NCBI GenBank assembly: GCA_963573385.1
Contig: CAUYLG010059277.1
Span: 78,961-142,960, forward strand
Source of the DNA: Cacajao melanocephalus
Lineage: Eukaryota; Chordata; Mammalia; Primates; Pitheciidae
Direction: 5' to 3'
DNA: 64,000 bases
The position numbers and the translations under genes are program-made. Shown here one piece after another: positions 31,060 to 45,934 of the stretch (positions are counted from its first letter, which is position 1; each line of letters starts with the position of its first letter). The notes below the pieces were generated by a model. It was given only the letters and a program-made list of their open reading frames with translations, was not told the DNA's origin and ran no database searches.

Positions 31060-31435
31060 CGTGTTCCACGTGGAGGCTAGATATGTCCTTACTCTGTTTT
31101 TTTATGAGCTGTGTGACTTTGGGTAAGAGTTTCATTTCTCTAAGTATCATTTTCTCATTCGAGATTGAGGATGTGATGCCTGCCTCAGAGGGAAGTGGAA
31201 AGAATTGGATGGAATAATCCATGCAAAGTACTTTGCACAGAGGTCCAGGCTCATAGTAAATGGCGAACATATGGCAGCTCTTGTTCTGATAGGTATTATC
31301 GCATTGAATCCTCTCCCTAGCTTTATAAGGTAGACATCCCACAAAGGGGAGCAAATGAGCCTTAGGGCTGAAATGACTTGTCTGCGGTCTCGCGACAGAC
31401 AGGCAGCAAGGCTGGGATCCAAGCCTAGGGGTGGG
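31060..31435 (+). repeat. MIR then L2 fragments
   Basis: MIR words at 31,105-31,255 (GAGCTGTGTGACTTTGGGTAAG, CATTTTCTCATTCGAGATTG, AAAGTACTTTGCACAGAGG). They are followed by an L2-like piece (TATTATCGCATTGAATCCTC, AATGACTTGTCTGCGGTCTC, GCAAGGCTGGGATCCAAGCC). Confidence 0.65.
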
Positions 31436-34044
<2,609 letters not shown>

Positions 34045-34182
34045 CAGGATGCATAGCTCATGCCTCTTATACCAACGCTTTGGGAGGCTGAGGCTGGAGG
34101 AGCGCTCAAGGCCAGCAGTTTTGAGACCAGCATGGTCAACATAGCAAGGCCCTATCTCTACAAAAAAAATTAAATTAAAAAG
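34045..34182 (+). mobile_element. Free left Alu monomer, diverged
   Basis: One Alu arm: GCATAGCTCATGCCTCTTATAC, ACGCTTTGGGAGGCTGAGG, TTTTGAGACCAGCATGG, then TCTCTACAAAAAAAATTAAA. There is no right arm. Confidence 0.8.
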
Positions 34183-34544
34183 GATACACTGGAAGATTTC
34201 AGGAGAGGCTCACAGATTTGACAGAGGTGCAGAAGAATCAAGCCCCAGGAAGATAGCATGTGATGTCCAGCATCCCCAGACCAGAGTCCCCTGTTCAGTG
34301 GTCCATGGCTGCAGGCAGCTCCCAGCTGACCCCACACAGCCCTGCCACCAACCCGAGAGGACCAGGCCTTCCCCAGGATTTTTCAGATTGGAATTTGGCC
34401 TGGCCTGGAGCATGTGCACACTCCTTGTACCATTGCCAAGGAGAAAAGATACTCCCATGGGCCTACCTTGAGTCCTATAACCTCCTTTTTGGCTGGAGAG
34501 TGGGAGATGGGGTGGAGTCTGTTATCAGAAGAGAGAGAGCGAAT

Positions 34545-34790
34545 ACTAGTAATATTAATAATTAAGTGTAATACTCACTTTTGTTGAACTTACTTTGTGC
34601 AAGACACGTCCTAAGCCCTTTACCTGTATAACTCATTTAATCTTCACAGTCAACCCATTTTACATACCAGGAAACTGAGGTACAGAGAAGTTAAGCAATT
34701 TGCCTAAGTCACATAGCTAGTTAGGAGGAGAGCTGGGATTGAACCCAAGCAGAGGGCTCCAGAAGTGCCCTTAACCACCCACTCTGATGC
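34545..34790 (+). repeat. L2 LINE 3' fragment (first of two)
   Basis: L2 words: CTTTGTGCAAGACACGTCC, CTCATTTAATCTTCACAG, CAGGAAACTGAGGTACAGAG, AATTTGCCTAAGTCACATAGC, GCTGGGATTGAACCCAAGC. Confidence 0.8.
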
Positions 34791-34809
34791 AGACAGTAAC
34801 AGACGTCAC

Positions 34810-35050
34810 CTCCACGCGCCCGCTCTGAGCACGTGACGGGCTAAGTCCTTTATAGCATTATCTTATTTAATCTTTAGAGAAGCCTTATGAAGTGGGTACT
34901 AACATCATCCACATTTTTAAATAAGAAATTGAGGCTCGAAGAGATGATGTGATTTGCCTAGGGCCACCCAACTAATTTAAAGTGACAGAGCTGGGATAGG
35001 ACCCTTGTGCAGGGCCCAGGTTCTTCGCAGCCTCACTGAGCAGCCTTTGC
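34810..35050 (+). repeat. L2 LINE 3' fragment (second of two)
   Basis: Same order as the copy before it: TTATCTTATTTAATCTTTAG, AAATAAGAAATTGAGGCTCG, GATTTGCCTAGGGCCACCC, GACAGAGCTGGGATAGGACC. Confidence 0.75.
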
Positions 35051-35059
35051 ATTTAGACC

Positions 35060-36147
35060 CTTCTCTTGCTCTGTCAGAAGCTCACCTGGTCTGGCTCAGC
35101 ACCCGAGTCTTTGTCCACTGTCTGGGGAGGGGCTGGGATGTGGAGACCCCCGCCTGCTGCATGCTGCTGAAGGGTCAGCTGTGAGGTTTGAGCTGGTCTA
35201 ATATATCTCACACTGACCTACACCAGATGGTTCTTGAACAAGTCTTTACTGCATTGGAACTCCGAGTTTGTTCATTTCTTCATTCAACAAATATTGACTG
35301 AGTGCCTGGGGATTCTAGGCCCTGTCCAAGTGCCTGGGGTCCCTCAGGGAAGAGCTTAGACTTGGAAAACATCCAAGAGGAAGGTCCCCCGAGTTCCTGT
35401 CCCTTGGGCCTGTCATGTCCCACTCCATCTCACAGGAAACCTTACGTGTATCACCCAAATCAGGTCCACGAGGGACCAGAGACCTCATGCTTCTTTGCTT
35501 GGCGCTGGCCTGATGGGAAGTCCAAGGAGAGACAGTGTTTCTTCATTCTGGTTGATTACGAAGAAAAGCATTGTGTTGGGGAACGAGCATGGGCATGGAC
35601 TCAGGCCAGCCCCATTGGGAGTCCCAGCGCCGCTGGGGTCTCTGCTAATCGAGACTTTGGGTGAGGTACTTCGCTGTGCCATGCCTCGGTTTCCCCCTCT
35701 GCAATGATACTGTACTACCTGTCTTACAGGGTTGCTCGGGGGATTAGCTGAGGTGGCAGTGTTAACTACCAAAGCCAATACCTGTGCATGGGTTAATCCC
35801 TCCTCTTCTTATAACGACTAAGTAGTTTTGTCTCTAAAATGGTCAGGGTACCTGGAGGGGGGCAGCTGAATGGGGTCCGTGGTGAGGAAATCACCATTGC
35901 ATCAAGCTCCTTGTTTTACAGATGAGGGAACAGAGGCCCTGGCCCTCAAAGGCAGTAAGGTATTAGGCTCTAGGACCTTCTAATTTGTTGGTGTTACAGG
36001 GAGCTCAAAGTGTATTTAGTTGTTGGTCAGACAGAGGGTACGGGTTGGTCTTTGAGTGAGCATCTGACTGGTGGTCAGCCCTTGTAGCCTGGTCCAGTCA
36101 TACCTACCTCCAACCCGCCAGGAAGACAACCCAAGCAGAACCTTAAA
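35060..36147. other. Intronic DNA with L2 and MIR scraps
   Basis: An L2 scrap is at 35,270-35,345 (TTCATTCAACAAATATTGAC). A MIR tail is at 35,665-35,775 (CCTCGGTTTCCCCCTCTGC, GGGGATTAGCTGAGG). The 120-codon frame at 35,302-35,664 runs from the L2 scrap and is taken as chance. Confidence 0.5.
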
Positions 36148-36158
36148 GAGCCCTGTGT

Positions 36159-36333
36159 GGCTGGGTGCGGTGGCTCATGCCTGTAATCCAGGCACTTTGG
36201 GAGGCCAAGGTGGGTGGATCACCTGAGTTCAGGAGTTCGAGATCAGCCAACGTGGGAAAACCCCATCTTTAAAAATATATGTGTATGTGTGTGTGTGCGC
36301 GCGCGCATGTGTGTATGTGTAAATAAAATATAT
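36159..36333 (+). mobile_element. Free left Alu monomer with a microsatellite tail
   Basis: A left arm (GGCTGGGTGCGGTGGCTCATG to TGGGAAAACCCCATC) continues into a tail of A, TATATG, (TG)n, (CG)n and AAATAAAATAT. A perfect 11-base duplication GAGCCCTGTGT flanks the whole unit (36,148-36,158 and 36,334-36,344), so the (TG)n/(CG)n run arose within the element's A tail. Confidence 0.93.
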
Positions 36334-37072
36334 GAGCCCTGTGTCCCTGCTGCTGGTTTCTGCAGTGCCCTAGGGCGGGGTAGGGACTTCTGTTCCTGAG
36401 ATCTAGAGAGCATGATGGGGTCCCTGGCTTCTGAAACTCTGGTTGGAACAGAATGATGGAATTCTGCACCAGGATTTACAGCTCCCTACCCATGGCTCCC
36501 AGAAGCTCCCCTTGAGAAGCAGGGGGCAGACAAGTCGAGGCCTCCAGCTGCTCTGACTTCTGGCTGGAGGCAGCCGCACAGAGCCTGCAGCTCAAGCTGA
36601 TAGAATGTGGCCCAGGCAGGCCAGCCTGTTTGTCAGCTGGCACAGGCCCCGAGGGGTGTGGGCTTGATAATGATGATGACAGGCGGGCAGGGCTGCTGCT
36701 TCTACCCAGGTGGCTGCCCGTGGAACTTGCCAGGCTTGCCTGGTGTGTGTGCCCACTAGGGCTTCACTCAGATTGACGTCCAGAACACCTTCCCCTCGGC
36801 TTGGTGGAAAGGCCATGAGCACTGGGGCAGCCAGTCCTGGGCCCCAATCCTGCCTTGCTGTGGAGCTTGGGCAAGTGCCGTCTGTCCTGCAAGCCTCTGT
36901 TTGCTGTCTGTGAGGAGCCACTGAGAGAAAACACACATAGTCTCTGCCCTTGTTGGTTCCAGGTGTGAGCAGTACACAGCACTTTGTAGGCCCTCTCCCA
37001 TTAACAGGCTGGGAATTCTCAACAGTGAGTCCTACCTCCCAGCACTCTAAAGATGTGTGTTCTTTGTGTGCT

Positions 37073-37124
37073 AGAGAGAGACAGAGAGAGAGAGAGAGAG
37101 TGTGTGTGTGTGTGTGTGTGTGTA
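37073..37124. repeat. (AG)n-(TG)n compound microsatellite
   Basis: AG units with one interruption (GAGACAGAG) switch at about 37,101 to about 12 TG units. Confidence 0.95.
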
Positions 37125-37841
37125 CATGCAGGCCCACCACTAAAGTGTGAGTATACCTCCCTGGAGTATGAATATTGCCTCTTAGATGTCAAATTTCACA
37201 CCTATGCTAGTTTTTGTCCCATTGAGGCTACCTCTTAAATATTTTGATTTGTTTTTTAATGTGAAGTAAATCATTAGAAATATTTTGTAACTCTGGGTTT
37301 TGTTTTCCAGACAGGTGTAGAGGCATTTTCTGCAGAAGCAATAGGATGTCACCAAATAATGTGGGTGGTCATTGGAAGCCAAGAGAATAATTAGTTTAGG
37401 AAACTCAGCCGTGATCAGCGGGTGCACTTTCATAACTCCCTGGTTTACTCAGTGTTGGAAAATAGGACCCATTTCACACTGGGGACTTGTTATCAAGTTT
37501 TACACCTGCTTGATTACTTTCATTGTGTCTCAAGCTTAGAAATCCTGACACTTTCTGTTTTTACTAAAGCAGCGAATAAAGCATTGTTTTCCAGATCCCT
37601 CCTACTCCTCAGCAAAGTCTTTGTGTAGAGATCTGGTAAGCCCTGAGGGTGCCCTGACGGCAGCCAACAATAGAATTTGTTTAGCCTTCTTGCCGTTCCT
37701 TTCTTCACGGGCAAAACATGTTGGAGCACAGAGAGAGATTCTCTGTCCATTTCCTCTTGCTGGGTGAAGTGTCCCACAAGGCAGAGTGCACAAGCACGTG
37801 CACCCTCTTGGCAGGGACTAGAAAGGAGGCGTAAGCTATGA

Positions 37842-37849
37842 TGACGTCA
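37842..37849. promoter_or_regulatory. Perfect CRE octamer
   Basis: TGACGTCA, the palindromic CREB/ATF site, retains its CpG in CpG-poor unique DNA. Binding is not shown. Confidence 0.35.
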
Positions 37850-39689
37850 CTGACATTCATTGTTGGGCTCTTGTTTTTAAAGGAACATGGCAAGCGGTGT
37901 GTTTCTCATCCCAGAAGGAGAAGACTTCAGCCACTGTGATGCCTGAGAATCCAGTGAGTAAGTCACAGTGGTGGATCTTGTTTACCATGGAGGAGCTCCT
38001 GGGGGCTGGTCCTAGGCTTAGGAAAGCGTGGGATGTTCCCATGTTCCTGGGGCAGTTTGCCGTGCCCAGGGCGCACTGTTCCCTCTGAGTCAGCACTGCC
38101 TCCTCTGCACTCCCCTAGCGCTGTGTTCATGCTCAGATACACCACTGAGTTAAGGTTTGCTCACCTGCTTGTCCCACCCACCAGTTGTGGGAGGCTTGAG
38201 GGCAGCCTTCCTGTCTGAGCCAGGCGGCCCTTCCCGGCAGGCACCGTACCAGGCACATCACAGGTGGCCAACAGCTGTTTGTGGACTCAAGGAGCCTCAA
38301 CCCCGAGGTTGGATCAGGGCTTTATGGTCCACGAAACTTCATCACAGACAGGATCCCATGGGAACCTTGTGCCTTCGGTGGGGTGGTCATATGATCCTCG
38401 TTTATTTTATAGACATGGAGGCTGGGGTCCGTGGAGTAGGATAACTTGCCCCAGGTGGTAGGCTAATAAGCGCCCAGGACTCATCTTTTTGTGTTCCAGG
38501 CTAGCCTGGTTTCTGTAATGTCAAACTTTATAATTAGAAAAGTTGTTTAGAGTAAACCCCTCATTGCCAAACAGGGAGACTGAGGCCTGAAGGGACTTTC
38601 TCAAGGTGACAGGACGAACTGGTGTCCAATGGAGAATTGAAATGCAGGCCCTGGACTTCCAGTCTGGCGTTTTGGCCCCCCTTATCCCTTCTCATCTGCC
38701 GTGCTTCTGTATATAGCAATCAGAGAACATTTTGGGACCATAAATCTGTGTTTTCAGGAGGGTGAAGAACTTACAGAAAGCCATGAGTTAAGGGAATACG
38801 GGGATGAATAAAACACCCTTCTCTGCGGGAGCTTCCCTGGACATGTGAGCCTTGGCAGGGCCTTGAAGAGGCTCAGTTTAGTTGTAGGAGGAGGGAGGAA
38901 GAAGGTGAGGGTGAGGGGAGAGCATCTGGGCCCAATCCAAGAAGCTGAGGCATGGGTGGAGGCCCCGGCAGAGAGGCAGCCGGCATGTGTGTCAGGGCAT
39001 TTGGCAGCTGGCCTGGTGGACGCTGAGGGACCACGTGGGGGTGAGGATTCCACGGTGAGTCCTGAATGGCAGGATGACAAGGGGTTGACTGGTCGTCAGG
39101 GAAAGCTGCTCCAGGAGTTCTCATTCTTAGTATTTGGGGAAAGACCCAGGCAAAGAGCTGATTGGCCAGACTGCCACAGCCTGAGAAACTGTCCCCTCTC
39201 TGGAGAAACAGAATACAGAGTTTGTCCACAGAGGAGGGCTGGGCAATGAACAGCGAATTCCAACATTGTCTGAAACGTGTGTGGGGAGGAGAGTGTGTGC
39301 CGTTCTCGCTGGCTCAATCCTTTTGCCCTCAAATGAGTTTTTGTTTTGTTCTGCTTCTGATCGAACACATGTGCTGTTGTTCTCTCTTCCATTCCCTCCT
39401 GGCTTTTCCATTCAATCCAGGCTTGACCCAGGGCCAGGTGGGTCGTGGCTACTCTTCTGTGTTCACTCCACCCCTTCTTGCAACTTCCTGGACTTGAGGA
39501 CTGGGACTAACTGCTAGCTTCATCCCCACTGGCAGGTTGAAACATACAGTTTGCCCGAATTACAGAGAATGTGATGCTTGCCAAATAGGTATCTTGGATT
39601 AGCTTTCAAAGCATTCCCAGATGACACACTTCTCTAGGGCAGGGAAAGGGTGTCATGTTGTGTCAGCATTGTTTACACTTCATATTTCT

Positions 39690-39950
39690 TTGCACTTTAC
39701 ATTTTATAAAGGTCATTTCATCTTCATGATCAAGCAGGTGGACTTCTCCCATTTTACAGATGAGAAATTTGCTTGAGGCACCTGTCACCTGCCCAAGGCA
39801 GTGCAGCTAAGGGCTGAGCTGGGACACGGCTCAGGCCGACTTTATAAATTCCATGATATCTCTCCTCTGCTAAACTCCAACCAGAGTAAATTCCTGGAGG
39901 GCCTGAGACATGAGAGGAGCTCAATAAACGCTTGTGGAATGAGTGAACTT
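39690..39950 (+). repeat. L2 LINE 3' fragment
   Basis: L2/MIR-like words: TTTGCACTTTACATTTTATAAAG, CCCATTTTACAGATGAGAAA, GCTCAATAAACGCTTGTGGA. Confidence 0.65.
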
Positions 39951-42105
39951 GGACTTTTTTTTTTTTTTTGGCTGTCCTTAACCATAACTGGACCCTCTTT
40001 GGCAGCAAAGAGAACACCACTCTGTGGAATATTTGAGTTTCTTGCCATGATAAGGACCTGGTGAGCTCTCTTCTCACCCACCCTTACCTCTGGGAACTAG
40101 GTCATGCACACTAAGTAAGTAATTCCTTGACTTTTCCTCGGTGCTTCCTCCTCCCGAATTGAGATGCTGTGTTAGACACTGATCTATGAGAGGTCCTTGG
40201 CAGAAGCAGATCCGATTGTTTGTTGTCACAGACCTCCAGTGACCCATCTAATTGCCCATGAATAATACCTGTGGCCCAAACAGGTCAGCCTTCCAGGCAG
40301 TTCATTCTCTCTCTGCCTTCTACCCTTCCCCCACCAACCTTTCTAGACTGAGGAAGAGGGACAGGTGTGGCTTACCTTAGATATGTAGGGTTCTCTAGGG
40401 TCAGGGGGTCTACCTCTTCTTTTTCACTGACCTCTGAACTTTTCCATATTTTGTGGCAAGGACTGGAGAAAGAACAAGAAAACCATGTCAAGGTGGGAAA
40501 GAATTCATGGGCTCCGGGAGGCAGTTACCAAAATATCTGCTGGGTCTGCTCTTTCCCCAAGTGACACTTAGGTCATGTTTCTTAGATCTGCAGGGGATCC
40601 AGCCGGCCTCATTAGACTCTTCAGGCCAACAGAATAGAATGGAAGGAAGAGTGCGCCGAGGACAAGAGACCCATGTTCTAGTGTTGGCTGTCCACAGCTG
40701 AGCTGCGTGACCTTGGGCAAGTCACAGAACCTCTGCTGCCTTCAGGTTTCTTATTCAAGAAGTCAGGGAGGGTGGAGGTTTGGTGGCATCTTGAAGAAGT
40801 CTCCTTGACTTCTGTGGTCCTGGTCCTTAGTGCCTCTATCAGTTTGTCCTTGTGATTAGCACTGTCTTCTCCTCCAGGTCACCTCCTCCTCATGCAGTCA
40901 GAGTTTGCTTCTATAAGCACTTTCATCCTGATCTTTGTAGCTTTGCCAGCTCTCCACTGCCCCACCCTGAGATAGGCCAGAGTGCAGATAAGAACTCCCT
41001 GTTGCTGTCCTGGTCTCCTGCCAAGCAGCATGGGAGAAAACTGTAACTTTGTGAGATTGTTAGGGATCTAAGGAGTGAAAGTTGGTTGGTATCAGAGGAA
41101 AGTGGAATTAAAGCTTGTTGGGATTTTCAAGTCCCTGATGCCCCAGGGTACCTGGATTGTACTAAGTTGTTTGATCAGAGGATAGTAAACATGTTTTTAA
41201 GTATATGGCCCCAAGTCGGCCAGGTCTTGTGATCAGGGGTAACCGGATACTTCAGAGAAATAAAGGGAATAGCATTGGTAGAAAGTTGCTTGGTGAGAGA
41301 TGAGAGATGTCTCAGATGGACAACCAGCACGAAAAGGAGAAGGGCTAGGGAAGGTGGAATTGTCTCCAATATTTACAGTTGGAAAGTATTAAAGCTGGAA
41401 AGAACTACAGATCCTTTAATCCACTTCTCCCATTTATTAGTAAAGAAACTGAGGCCCAGAGACATGACTCAAGCACACCCACAGAGCAAGCTGGCGGTAG
41501 AAGTGAGACAGAAGCCAGGTCTCCTGATTCCCAGCAAGTGGCTCTCTCTCCACTTCCATGTTGCCTCTTCACCTGGGTTCAGCCACCATGCTTTCCTCTT
41601 TTCTCTTCGACCCTGCACTTGAATGTCTAAGGTGTTAGCAGGGCCCCCACTGGTCCTACCTCATTGTTTATCAAGGCCTAATAAAACTTGGGCGCAACAG
41701 CGTGGAGAGGTTGAGGCTTCTCATGTGCAGGCTGTTTTGACTTGTACTTAGTGACTTACCACTGCTGAGTTGCCATTATTCTGTTTTATGATGTGTCTTG
41801 GGGTGAAAGATTAATTCAAAACAGTAAATGAAGGCTATATGATGGCCCAGCCTTCACAGGAGTAGCCTCTTGTGGGTTTGCCATTCAGATTTAAATCACA
41901 TGAGCTTTGTTGGTAAGCAAGCCTTGTTCTGAGAACCTCCAGCAAAGGGCATGGACTGCATGGTCGCTTGCTCTGAGAGGGGCTCTTTGGGTGTGAGCTG
42001 GTCATCCCATCACTATGCTGATGGCACATAAACCGGAATGGAAACCACTCACTATTTCTGTAGCACTCCATTTGGCCCAACACTTCGTACTGAGCTCAAG
42101 GAAAT
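39951..42105. other. Intronic DNA with old-repeat scraps
   Basis: A poly-T is at 39,956-39,969. A MIR scrap is at 40,665-40,765 (GCTGCGTGACCTTGGGCAAG). An old repeat is at 41,380-41,545 (GAAAGAACTACAGATCCTTTAATCC, AAAGAAACTGAGGCCCAGAG). The remainder is unique with no exon recognised. Confidence 0.5.
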
Positions 42106-42107
42106 GC

Positions 42108-42300
42108 ATCTTGAGCTCCTTCCACTGGGCAAGCACTAGGTTCACATATATTACCTTGCTAATATATGTAAGCAGCCCTCTGAGAGGTAGGCGTGGCTAT
42201 TTGTTGTATTGAGGAGAAAATTGAGACAGATACAGGTTAAATAACTTGTCTATGCCTACAAGGGCCAGGACTCAAACACAGGGTATCTGTCTCTGAAGCC
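42108..42300 (+). repeat. L2 LINE 3' fragment
   Basis: L2 words: GAGCTCCTTCCACTGGGCAAG, GAAAATTGAGACAGATACAG, AATAACTTGTCTATGCC, GGACTCAAACACAGGG. Confidence 0.65.
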
Positions 42301-42379
42301 CTTTCTGGTACCACATTTCACATGGCTCTCTGCACAGACAAGGGAGGGCTGGGGGAAAATAGGTGAGGCATTGACCGAA

Positions 42380-42790
42380 GTGTCAAACATTTATTATGGG
42401 ACTTCCAAATGCCAGGGCCTGGGCTTGGCTCTTAGAATGCAAAGGCGAGTAAGACCTAGTCCCTTTATTCCTAGGACTTGTGGCCTGGCCTAGTGGTGGG
42501 ACAGATGTGTATGATGACAGTCATAGCCCTTTTATCATCATTATAAAGAGCCACACAGAGTGCTCTGGAAGCACTGAGAAGAGAGCAGCACACAGGGAAG
42601 GCTGCACCAAGGAGAGGCTGTGAGACTTGGATATTGAAGGATGAACAGGAGGTTTCCAGGCAGAAAAGGAGGCAGAGAGTTCTCCAGGAACTTCCCTGGT
42701 GCATGGTGGTGCGAAAGGGCCTGATTTGGTGTTTGGAAGTAAAGAGGAGGAGTGTGCGTGCTTTCTTCTTAGCTCAGGGTGCAAGGAATG
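42380..42790 (+). repeat. Long old interspersed repeat, family not named
   Basis: Starts AACATTTATTATGGGACTTCC and CAGGGCCTGGGCTTGG. It then has TGGATATTGAAGGATGAACAGG and TTTCCAGGCAGAAAAGGAGGC, the same arrangement as the copies at 26,200 and 26,940. Confidence 0.45.
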
Positions 42791-42879
42791 AGACATTCAT
42801 TCAGTTGAGAGATAAGCTCTGGAGGGGGAGAGGTGAGGAGTTCAGAAGTCGATTGCCAAGGGTTTTGCAAAACACTTGC

Positions 42880-45430
42880 TGCTAGGTGAGATTCATTGAA
42901 AGAAACATTAGCAGAGACCAGCAGAGCTTCTCCAAATATGAATTCTCCAGCTGTCTGTTGGATGTTTCTATATAGAGACAGGAACTCCTGCTGGGGGCTC
43001 ATTTTCAGAGACCGTGTCCGTTTCCTACATTTTGTGTCTCACACACCAGTGGAAGTGATTATCGATGGGGCAAAGTGAATCGGATGGGATGAGCCACAGC
43101 AACAGTTCATATTTAAAATGTCTCAGATTCCCCTTGCCAGATAAGCTGATAGCAAACACCCTTATGAGTTCCTGTGCAGACTGACTCTCCAGGGATCGTT
43201 TTGCATTCCAGACAGGGTCACACAATATTTCTGCAGGAGCTGGGGCTCTGGGGTGAGAAAGCTACTTAAAAATAAAGACCAACAAAAAATATAGTTGTTT
43301 TTAAGGATGACATTTGCAAGGCAAAAGTATCCAGGAAGTAGATTATTTGTCATGAGGGTGAGCCAGAATTGTTAAAAATATCAGACCATTAGAGTGGAAA
43401 GAATAATGGCGGAGAGAGAGGAGTGAGAGTTCCAGGAACTCTCCTCTCCTGGACGTGGTTGGCCCTGCGCACCCCCACTTTAATGAATACCTTGCTGAGG
43501 TCTGCCCCAGGAAATGAGTTTCGAAAACTGAACTTTGAGCCTGAATTGTCCTCTGTGGAGAGGAGCAGACCGATAAACCAGAGAGTGATTTGGAGTCTTA
43601 AGATTTCTTGGTCTTGTATCAACAGTCCCTATCTGCTGCCTCTGGGTTTTTTATCTTTATGAGAAAAGAAAAAAATCTTTTCTGGAGCAGTTGGAGCTGA
43701 TTTTAGTAAACATGTTTTTCAGAGCATGAGTCCAAATACCAAGGAAAGAGTCCAACGTCTTCCTTTGGCCAACAGAAATGTATTCATCAGGATGGTGGGA
43801 GGCCATCTCCCTCCCACCAGGAAAAAGTCACCAGCAGGGCCATACCTTCAGGGCTCCCCTCCTCTGGGGCTGCTGGATGTTGGAGTTTGGGGCTGGTGAG
43901 GGACGTTTTGGGCCCTGGAACCTATGACCTAGCCTCTCTGAGCTCTCAGGAGAGTGGCCTCCGAGGGTGGCCGGGAGAGGCAACGTTCTTCCCTGAGACT
44001 GTCCCACACTGGTCTGCATTGCTGTCAGTGTAGCTGTGAGCTACACGCTCATGATCATACATTGCAATGGTTCTGTAGCCTCCGAACCGTTCCCAAATAG
44101 GCAAATGTGATAGGACTTCAAACCCCAGTGCTCCAGGGAGGTGAAGTACAACATGTCAGACCAATAATCTCCAGTCAGTTCAGCAGTTGAGTGTGCTTTA
44201 GGGACTAGTTCTATCCTGTCGTCTCACAGAGGTATTTCTGTATTTGCCATCTGTAACCTTACTTGGCTTTATAGACATTTGGGGAGAAGTTCCTGGGAGA
44301 CTTCAGTTCCTTCGTGCCGTAAAGGACTGGGCCAAAACTGCGCTTACATTGCACTTATGTTCAGATGTCTCAACTGCCTCCTGATAGCAGCATATTTTCC
44401 GTGGGCAGAGAGCTCCTGGCTGCATCCTGATGAAGGCAGGAATCCTTTGTCAGAGCTGTCTCACTCTGCCAGTTTCTGGTCTGTTCACTCTCCTGAGGTT
44501 GTACCTCAGAACTGTCAAGCTGGGTTTATGTAGCACATTGCCTGGCACATGGTAATCAGGGTTGGATGAATGAGTGAGCAGCAAGGAAATCCTGTTTTCC
44601 AGCAGAACAAAATGGAGGTGAACAGGCCTCAGACTATGTGGCCTGCATGCTATCAGGACCCAGCATGCGCTTCAGAAAAGACCCCTTTGGGTTTTGGCAC
44701 AAAGGAAGTTACCCAATAAAGACATCTTCTAGGCCGGGGCCTGGAAGGACAGATGATGTTGAATCCACATCATCTCAAGATGACGAGTCCTGTTTTCAGG
44801 GCTTAAGACAAACAAACATCAATAGCAATGACGAACCACTGGGAATGCTGGCCCTGGAGAAAGCAGAAGTCATTCTGCTGGCAACCCCTGCATACCCAGC
44901 CATCCCCAGCTGGCTGGATGTCCCATGCTTGGACAGTTCTCCCAGGAACCTCCTGATGGGGCTTTTCCTGTGTCATGCTGCCTCTCTGCAGCACAGGCAC
45001 TTTTCCATCTACATCTTAGATCCTGACTTCCCAGGTGTGTTGACATTTTGGTAGGCTTTGAATAGCCCATTAGTTATTTCTGACTCAGGCAGGGCTCACC
45101 TGTCCATGCAGGTGTATACACCTGCTTATAAAGGCTGAATGCAGCACACTGGCCCTTGTGCAGACTCGGTGGTGAGGGACGTGGCCAGCTGGACTGCCGG
45201 CTGGGTGGACAGCCCAGTGAAAGGCGTGCACAAGCATCTCAGAGGCCAGCAGGCTACTGAGAGCCAGGAAGGTGTTATTTGTGTTGTTAATAACATGAAT
45301 GACAATATAAACAACAGAGCCTCTGTAATTGTGTATCAGGAAATTAATCCTAAAATTGGTGTCTGTAATTCAAATGAAAACTTTAGAAATCTTTGAACTC
45401 TAAAGGTGCTACCATGAAAGCAGTTCCACC
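42880..45430. other. Mostly unique intronic DNA
   Basis: The only motif of note is a GATA pair (AGATAAG at 43,139-43,145 and TGATAG at 43,147-43,152). A 138-codon open frame at 44,638-45,054 has no recognisable domain. No exon is called. Confidence 0.4.
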
Positions 45431-45439
45431 CCTCTAGAG

Positions 45440-45540
45440 CCAGATTTCTACTGGTAAACATTCATTCATTCAACAAACATGTACTGCCTACTTGGAGTAG
45501 GCACCACATTGGAATGACAGAGATGAAGATCAGTAAACAG
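45440..45540 (+). repeat. L2-like scrap
   Basis: CATTCATTCATTCAACAAAC and GTACTGCCTACTTGGAGTAG match the start of the common L2 3' segment. Confidence 0.5.
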
Positions 45541-45934
45541 CTCATCAATGGGCGTATTAGCTACAAAAGACCATAATACAGAAAGCTGAATTATTTGAAT
45601 ATTAAATATTGATTGAATACCACCCGAGAACCCAGAACTGGGGTGAATACTCTGGGAAGTAGAAATTAAATAAAAACATCAGGTTACACATGAGGTTGCA
45701 CATTAAGGTCACACACTAGGTTGTCCAGACAAGATTCATGCATAAAAGACATGATGGGTTCAAGGCGAAAGGAAGAGACACGTGGTGTGGTCTGTGACCT
45801 CTGTGTGGGAACTCTTTGTCTCCCCCATGTCTCAGAAGATGGGGAGAAGCATCTTGTTTCTTTGGTATCCACAGCACCTAGCAAGGCCCCAGGCGCAATA
45901 TAGGTTCTCAGTAAATGGAATGAGTGGATTCGAA

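Larger units (their letters stand above)
36345..39685. other. Intronic DNA, mostly unique
   Basis: Contains a perfect CRE at 37,842, a microsatellite at 37,073, and L2/MIR-like scraps at about 38,380-38,490 and 38,555-38,670 (AGGGAGACTGAGGCCTGAAGG). No exon recognised. Confidence 0.45.

Noticed and set aside
44638..45054. 138-codon open frame in intron 1
   Set aside because: It sits in unique DNA, but there is no recognised domain, no strong start context, no flanking splice pair and no sign of a processed gene copy. Random frames of this size are expected in 64 kb.
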